DNA from: Bacteroidota bacterium | Lineage (GTDB): Bacteria > Bacteroidota > Bacteroidia > Chitinophagales > LD1 | Length of the DNA: 9,353 bases | Assembly (NCBI GenBank): GCA_003165135.1 | Contig: PLSN01000415.1 | Coordinates: 1 to 9,353, forward strand | Reading direction: 5' to 3' | Part shown: positions 6,272 to 9,353 of the stretch, in pieces | Layout of the letters: each line of letters opens with the position of its first letter | Numbering within the stretch: position 1 is the stretch's first letter | The notes under the pieces: generated by a model | The model's input: only the letters and a program-made list of their open reading frames with translations | Databases searched by the model: none | Told to the model about the DNA's origin: nothing | Program-made: the position numbers and the translations under genes

Positions 6272-6381
6272 CCTCACCCCCCAATCAAATTTGCTTATCG
6301 CAAATTCGATTTACCCCCTCTCCACGTTGCGTGGAGAGGGGGTAGTTCTCCTAGCAATAGCCAAGGAGGACGGGGGTGAGG
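6272..6381. repeat. 110-base cloverleaf-folding element between sigma and anti-sigma genes
   Basis: The outer arms CCTCACCCCC (6272-6281) and GGGGGTGAGG (6372-6381) are perfect inverted repeats. Three hairpins fill the interior almost without gaps. Hairpin A (6283-6311) has AATC-A-AATTTGC against GCAAATT-C-GATT: 11 bp with one mismatch and a 5-base loop. Hairpin B (6312-6344) has a perfect 15-bp stem and a TTG loop. Hairpin C (6345-6371) pairs GTTCTCCT with AGGAGGAC: 8 bp with one G-T pair and an 11-base loop. Only base 6282 is unpaired at the junction. It does not look like a tRNA and has no T-run for termination. A dispersed repeat or non-autonomous mobile element is most likely; copies elsewhere in the genome would settle it. 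Confidence 0.75.
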
Positions 6382-6403
6382 TCGGCGCAGGAACACAATC
6401 AGT

Positions 6404-6433
6404 CCTACCTACCCCTTTAGGGGGGTGGGGGTA
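6404..6433. repeat. Second G/C-rich inverted repeat next to the cloverleaf element
   Basis: Around 6410-6433, TACCCC (6410-6415) pairs with GGGGTA (6428-6433), or CCCCT (6412-6416) with AGGGG (6419-6423). The plus strand holds GGGGGGTGGGGG (6420-6431), which could also form a G-quadruplex. Base use resembles the cloverleaf element and is unlike the neighbouring genes, so it may be part of the same inserted repeat or a degraded second copy. Confidence 0.45.
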
Positions 6434-6465
6434 AAATAAACAGAATTTTGCACTAAATTTGTAAT

Positions 6466-6921
6466 ATGGTCACTGAGGAGAAAATATGGGAATATCTGGA
6501 TGGCAGCCTGAATGAATCAGAGCGCGGTGAGGTAGCATATGCCATAGCCAATGATGCCAGTGTTGCTGCATTGTTCAATGAACTGAATGCTATCAATTCA
6601 TTACTTGCATCTCAATATACAGATCAGCCATCGATGGCATTCACGGAGAATGTCATGCGCTCGGTACGTCCGCGATTTGAATATACTCCTCCTATTAAAC
6701 TTTCTTTAATGCCATTGCTGGTATCAGCATTCCCCTTTCTGTTAGTACTGACCATAGTTTCTGTGATGCTGCTAAACAGCCATTCTAACATGTCGTATTC
6801 ATATCATATCAATACACATTTTATCAACGTGACAAAGTTGCTCTTCATTCTTATAGATAGCGTTTTGCTGATGCTATTTATAGAGCAGTGGCTGGACTCA
6901 AAGAGAAACCGAATAGTCTAG
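6466..6921 (+). CDS. Putative anti-sigma factor, two-pass membrane protein
   Basis: 151 residues. The N-terminal 50 residues, opening EEKIWEYLDGSLNESERGEV and followed by a helix with NELNAIN, resemble the cytosolic helical domain of anti-sigma factors in which a short 'x-L-D-G-x-L' motif precedes the sigma-binding helices. The zinc-binding HxxxCxxC motif of the ZAS domain is missing; there is no cysteine in the protein. Two hydrophobic segments follow, about 80-103 and 121-141, with a short Ser/Asn/His loop between them, so both ends would face the cytoplasm. It is downstream of the ECF sigma gene on the same strand, which is the main support for the role; the repeat at 6272-6433 separates them. 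It converges on the protease gene with one base between stop codons. Confidence 0.7.
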   Translation: MVTEEKIWEYLDGSLNESERGEVAYAIANDASVAALFNELNAINSLLASQYTDQPSMAFTENVMRSVRPRFEYTPPIKLSLMPLLVSAFPFLLVLTIVSVMLLNSHSNMSYSYHINTHFINVTKLLFILIDSVLLMLFIEQWLDSKRNRIV

Positions 6922-6922
6922 A

Positions 6923-9277
6923 TCATTTTCCTGAGCTTAATATCACTTTCTTTACGATGCTCCCTTGATCCGAGGAGAATTTAAAGAAGTATATGCCGCT
7001 TTCTTCGCCGCTCATGTTTACCTGATTTGTAGTTTGACCTTTGATTTCAGATGCCAATACTATCCTACCAAGAGCATCGGTCACAGTGAGTGCAGTAGCT
7101 CCTTGTATATTACTGATCGTATAGATACCGGTAGATGGGTTAGGGTATATGAAGATATTGACCAGAGAGGCATCTATGTTTTTTACGCCTAAACTCTGGG
7201 GCTGGCAGATCAGCGATGATTGCTGCGCCCCAAAGTTGACTGGTGAAGGTTGTGCCAGTATATTTCCGCTATTATCCGTGATCATAAATGTACCTGCCAG
7301 ATTATTACCGCTGAGGCCATTGTCTGTACCGCTAAATATGGTAAATGTATAACAGCCAGTAGGCAGGCACCATGACTCATTGATGGTTTGTCCCTGATGT
7401 GTATCTGCATATGAACCTCCGGAATAGAGTATATTGCTTTGCGCATCGGTCAGCTCCCATGTGATCTGACTGCCCTGGTCACCTGTCTGGAGATAAAATG
7501 AATACTCTCCTGACGACGCCACCACTGTGAAGGAATTGGTCATACTGTTATTCGCAGGGTTAGCATCCACACCCCCATTAGGTGCTGAAGAGGTCACTGT
7601 GATCGTATGCGTACCGGGAGATAAGCTTTGAGTAGGTAATGTAATCTGTATAGAGTGAAAAGAAGCCAAAGAACCTGTCCAAAGCATCTGCTGTGACATA
7701 GCGCCGTCTATCATAAATGTCAGCGAATCAGATGTCAGCGTGGTACTACCGAAATTGACCAGTGTACATGTGAGAGACACACTAGAGCTGCAGAATGCAC
7801 TGTCCTGCTGCACTGACCCGATAGCAGCATCCAGAGAGAAATTAGCACCGCAAGGCCCATAGGCCCCATCAAGTGTCTGAATGCCTGTATTAAAAGGGTC
7901 AAGCCAGTTCTGAAGGCGTTTATCAGAAAGGCTGCCATTACTCGTCCAGTGATAGGAGAACTTGCCATAGTAGTCATTATTATTGGGAGTCGTACAGTCT
8001 GAACCGCCGCCGGTGAGCGTACCTACTATATGAAGGTTTGGGTCAAATATCGGCGAGCCGGACGAGCCGGGCTCGGTCACACCGTGTCCATCAGTAGTAG
8101 CTGCCCATAGTATTTGCCAGTGGGTATTGGCCACCTCACCGCCCCAAGACACAGACACCAGCGGGGTCGTATAGGTGGATATTTTTTTTATGTCTGCGTC
8201 AGGATGATGTATACCTACACCGCTGGCTGATGGGGTATTGATATTGCTCCATCCTGCATAGTAGGGTATATATGAAGTAGGTGGGCTGCTGTTCAGCTTC
8301 AGTAGCACAAAGTCAGAGCCGCTATTGCCGCCAGTATCGAGACTCGCTGCGCAAAATGTAGCCCCTGTCATAAAATTATTGGCCAATAAGCCCTGTGACG
8401 ACGGGTCGGCACATGTAGGTGACTGAAACTGGAAATAGAACATCCACTGGCTCAGGTCGCCTGTAGGTGCTATCTGTCCTGTTATATCATTCTGATAACA
8501 GTGATCTGCCGAGAGGATATATGGAGTGCAATCCTGATTGGCATTATTGACCATTGAACCGCTGCACCATCCATAGTTCGGGCCTGTCTTGACCATGATA
8601 CGCACTATAGCATTCTGCTGGTCCTGCCAGTTGGCTCCCTCGGGACAGGCTACGTTGACCTCGCATGACTCTGATCCGCCAAACCCTAGTCCGCTTTGTG
8701 TTTCTTTTCTTCCAGGTACCATACGATAGGCGTGGCCCAGCTCATTTAGGTGTATCCGGCCTAAACCAGCTACATATGAAGGTTCATAATACTCAATGAT
8801 ACACACATCCCCATGTATCAGCCCGGTGTTATATCTTCCATCTTGGGGATTGTTGATTGATGTAAAAGCACCTATCACCTCATCGCGCGAAGGAGTATAG
8901 ACATGCAGTGTAGCACCTGTCGGTATAAAAAACTGATCATAACAAGGTATTAATGCTAGTGCCCCTGGTGAACTAACCATAAGCCTCCAGACCCTGCCGC
9001 CATCAGGCAGTGAGGTCCATGTACCTGAGTTGGTCAGGCTGATATCGGCGGGTACACTACGTGCGAAGATGGGCATGTGCCCTGCCTTGTCCTCTCTGTG
9101 ATCGAGCTCCGAGGCGCTAACAAGATCAAACGGGTAGGACAACACGGCCGGAGAAGAAAATAGCTTTGCAGAAATAAGGAAACTCTTAGGACGAATCTGC
9201 TGATCCACCTGAGCATATGATACCGAAAATAAAACGGCAGAAAACAATAGCAACGTTAACTTCCTGTGTAAATTCAT
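6923..9277 (-). CDS. Secreted lysyl-endopeptidase-like serine protease with type IX sorting domain
   Basis: A secreted protease of 784 residues from the ATG at 9277. I chose this start because it opens directly into a signal peptide (MNLHRKLTLLLFSAVLFSVS, cleaved near SYAQ); an in-frame ATG at 9346 would add 23 charged residues. Residues about 24-200 look like the propeptide of lysyl endopeptidases (TLHVYTP, HGDVCIIEYYEP). The trypsin-fold catalytic domain follows: H259 in LSADHC, D322 in GNSGSDFVLLKL and S406 in GSSGSPIF. D435 (NNDYYGK) aligns by eye with the Lys-specificity aspartate of Achromobacter protease I. A CARDB-like domain (about 485-588) and another beta-rich domain (about 590-685) lead to a type A type IX sorting domain (708-784: YPNPSTGIYTI, ALGRIV, GIYFFKF, VKKVIL). 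It is exported by Sec, then by type IX, and probably anchored or released outside. Confidence 0.9.
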   Translation of the reverse strand: MNLHRKLTLLLFSAVLFSVSYAQVDQQIRPKSFLISAKLFSSPAVLSYPFDLVSASELDHREDKAGHMPIFARSVPADISLTNSGTWTSLPDGGRVWRLMVSSPGALALIPCYDQFFIPTGATLHVYTPSRDEVIGAFTSINNPQDGRYNTGLIHGDVCIIEYYEPSYVAGLGRIHLNELGHAYRMVPGRKETQSGLGFGGSESCEVNVACPEGANWQDQQNAIVRIMVKTGPNYGWCSGSMVNNANQDCTPYILSADHCYQNDITGQIAPTGDLSQWMFYFQFQSPTCADPSSQGLLANNFMTGATFCAASLDTGGNSGSDFVLLKLNSSPPTSYIPYYAGWSNINTPSASGVGIHHPDADIKKISTYTTPLVSVSWGGEVANTHWQILWAATTDGHGVTEPGSSGSPIFDPNLHIVGTLTGGGSDCTTPNNNDYYGKFSYHWTSNGSLSDKRLQNWLDPFNTGIQTLDGAYGPCGANFSLDAAIGSVQQDSAFCSSSVSLTCTLVNFGSTTLTSDSLTFMIDGAMSQQMLWTGSLASFHSIQITLPTQSLSPGTHTITVTSSAPNGGVDANPANNSMTNSFTVVASSGEYSFYLQTGDQGSQITWELTDAQSNILYSGGSYADTHQGQTINESWCLPTGCYTFTIFSGTDNGLSGNNLAGTFMITDNSGNILAQPSPVNFGAQQSSLICQPQSLGVKNIDASLVNIFIYPNPSTGIYTISNIQGATALTVTDALGRIVLASEIKGQTTNQVNMSGEESGIYFFKFSSDQGSIVKKVILSSGK

Positions 9278-9303
9278 TGAAATAAGATGTGATTTATTAG
9301 AAG

Positions 9304-9335
9304 TTAAAGTAGTCCTATTTCGCATCTTTCGCAAT
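9304..9335 (-). promoter_or_regulatory. Possible promoter of the protease gene
   Basis: On the minus strand ATTG (9335-9332), 20 bases, then TACTTTAA (9311-9304). Spacing fits the Bacteroidota promoter, but the -7 box matches TAnnTTTG only in its first six positions. It lies 27 bases before the ATG at 9277 and inside the alternative extended frame, which favours the shorter protein. Confidence 0.3.
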
Positions 9336-9353
9336 AAGTTTAACAATTTATAT

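Noticed and set aside
6272..6381. Cloverleaf read as a tRNA or as an intrinsic terminator
   Set aside because: Stem lengths (10, 11, 15, 8 bp) and loops do not fit a tRNA, and there is no CCA-proximal or T-loop sequence. No T-run follows it on either strand, so it is not a classic terminator.
6454..6461. TAAATTTG, a perfect -7 box match just before the putative anti-sigma gene
   Set aside because: No TTTG or TTG lies 19-21 bases upstream (the region is GTAAAATAAA), and the box is only 4 bases from the ATG, so transcription would start inside the gene.
9278..9346. N-terminal extension of the protease by 23 residues
   Set aside because: It would place a charged stretch before a normal signal peptide and overlaps the likely promoter.

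Overview
The window looks like chromosomal DNA from a member of the Bacteroidota, probably the Chitinophagales or a near relative. Evidence: a secreted protease ends in a type IX secretion (gliding-type) C-terminal sorting domain, one upstream region carries a Bacteroidota-type promoter (TTG-N19-TAnnTTTG), the starts I inspected lack clear Shine-Dalgarno sequences, and a small membrane protein of the DUF6249 type sits beside an ECF sigma factor. The family level is inference. I see no RNA gene, IS element or CRISPR array.

Layout: (1) 1-206, minus: start of a secreted protein of unknown function, cut by the window edge, with a good promoter at 229-258. (2) 291-1076, minus: DEDDh 3'-5' exonuclease fused to an ExoX-like C-terminal domain, with a GTG start. 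(3) 1265-2500, plus: membrane-anchored SGNH/GDSL-hydrolase-like protein whose later catalytic blocks are altered. (4) 4873-2508, minus: a three-gene operon of lipoprotein, PspA/IM30 and a soluble protein of unknown function; the last two genes overlap by 8 bases. (5) 5147-6921: an ECF sigma module. The DUF6249 membrane protein (minus) and the sigma factor (plus) are divergent, and a putative anti-sigma membrane protein lies downstream. (6) 6923-9277, minus: large secreted trypsin-fold protease of the lysyl endopeptidase type with a type IX sorting domain.

Two non-coding structures stand out. Between the DUF6249 and sigma genes, the same bipartite motif (GTAACCTG-N12-GTAGTCT) occurs once on each strand, pointing outward to each gene. 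The 12-base spacers differ, so this looks like a pair of back-to-back ECF promoters, probably read by the sigma factor encoded next to them. Between the sigma and anti-sigma genes lies a 110-base element that can fold into an almost gap-free cloverleaf: a 10-bp closing stem around three abutting hairpins. It is followed by a second G/C-rich inverted repeat. It is probably a dispersed repeat inserted in the operon and may affect how much anti-sigma is made.

Taken together, the centre of the window (4873 to 6921) is about cell-envelope sensing: a PspA membrane-maintenance operon beside an ECF sigma/anti-sigma system. Whether the two are linked in regulation is not shown by the sequence; I found no copy of the sigma motif upstream of the psp operon.
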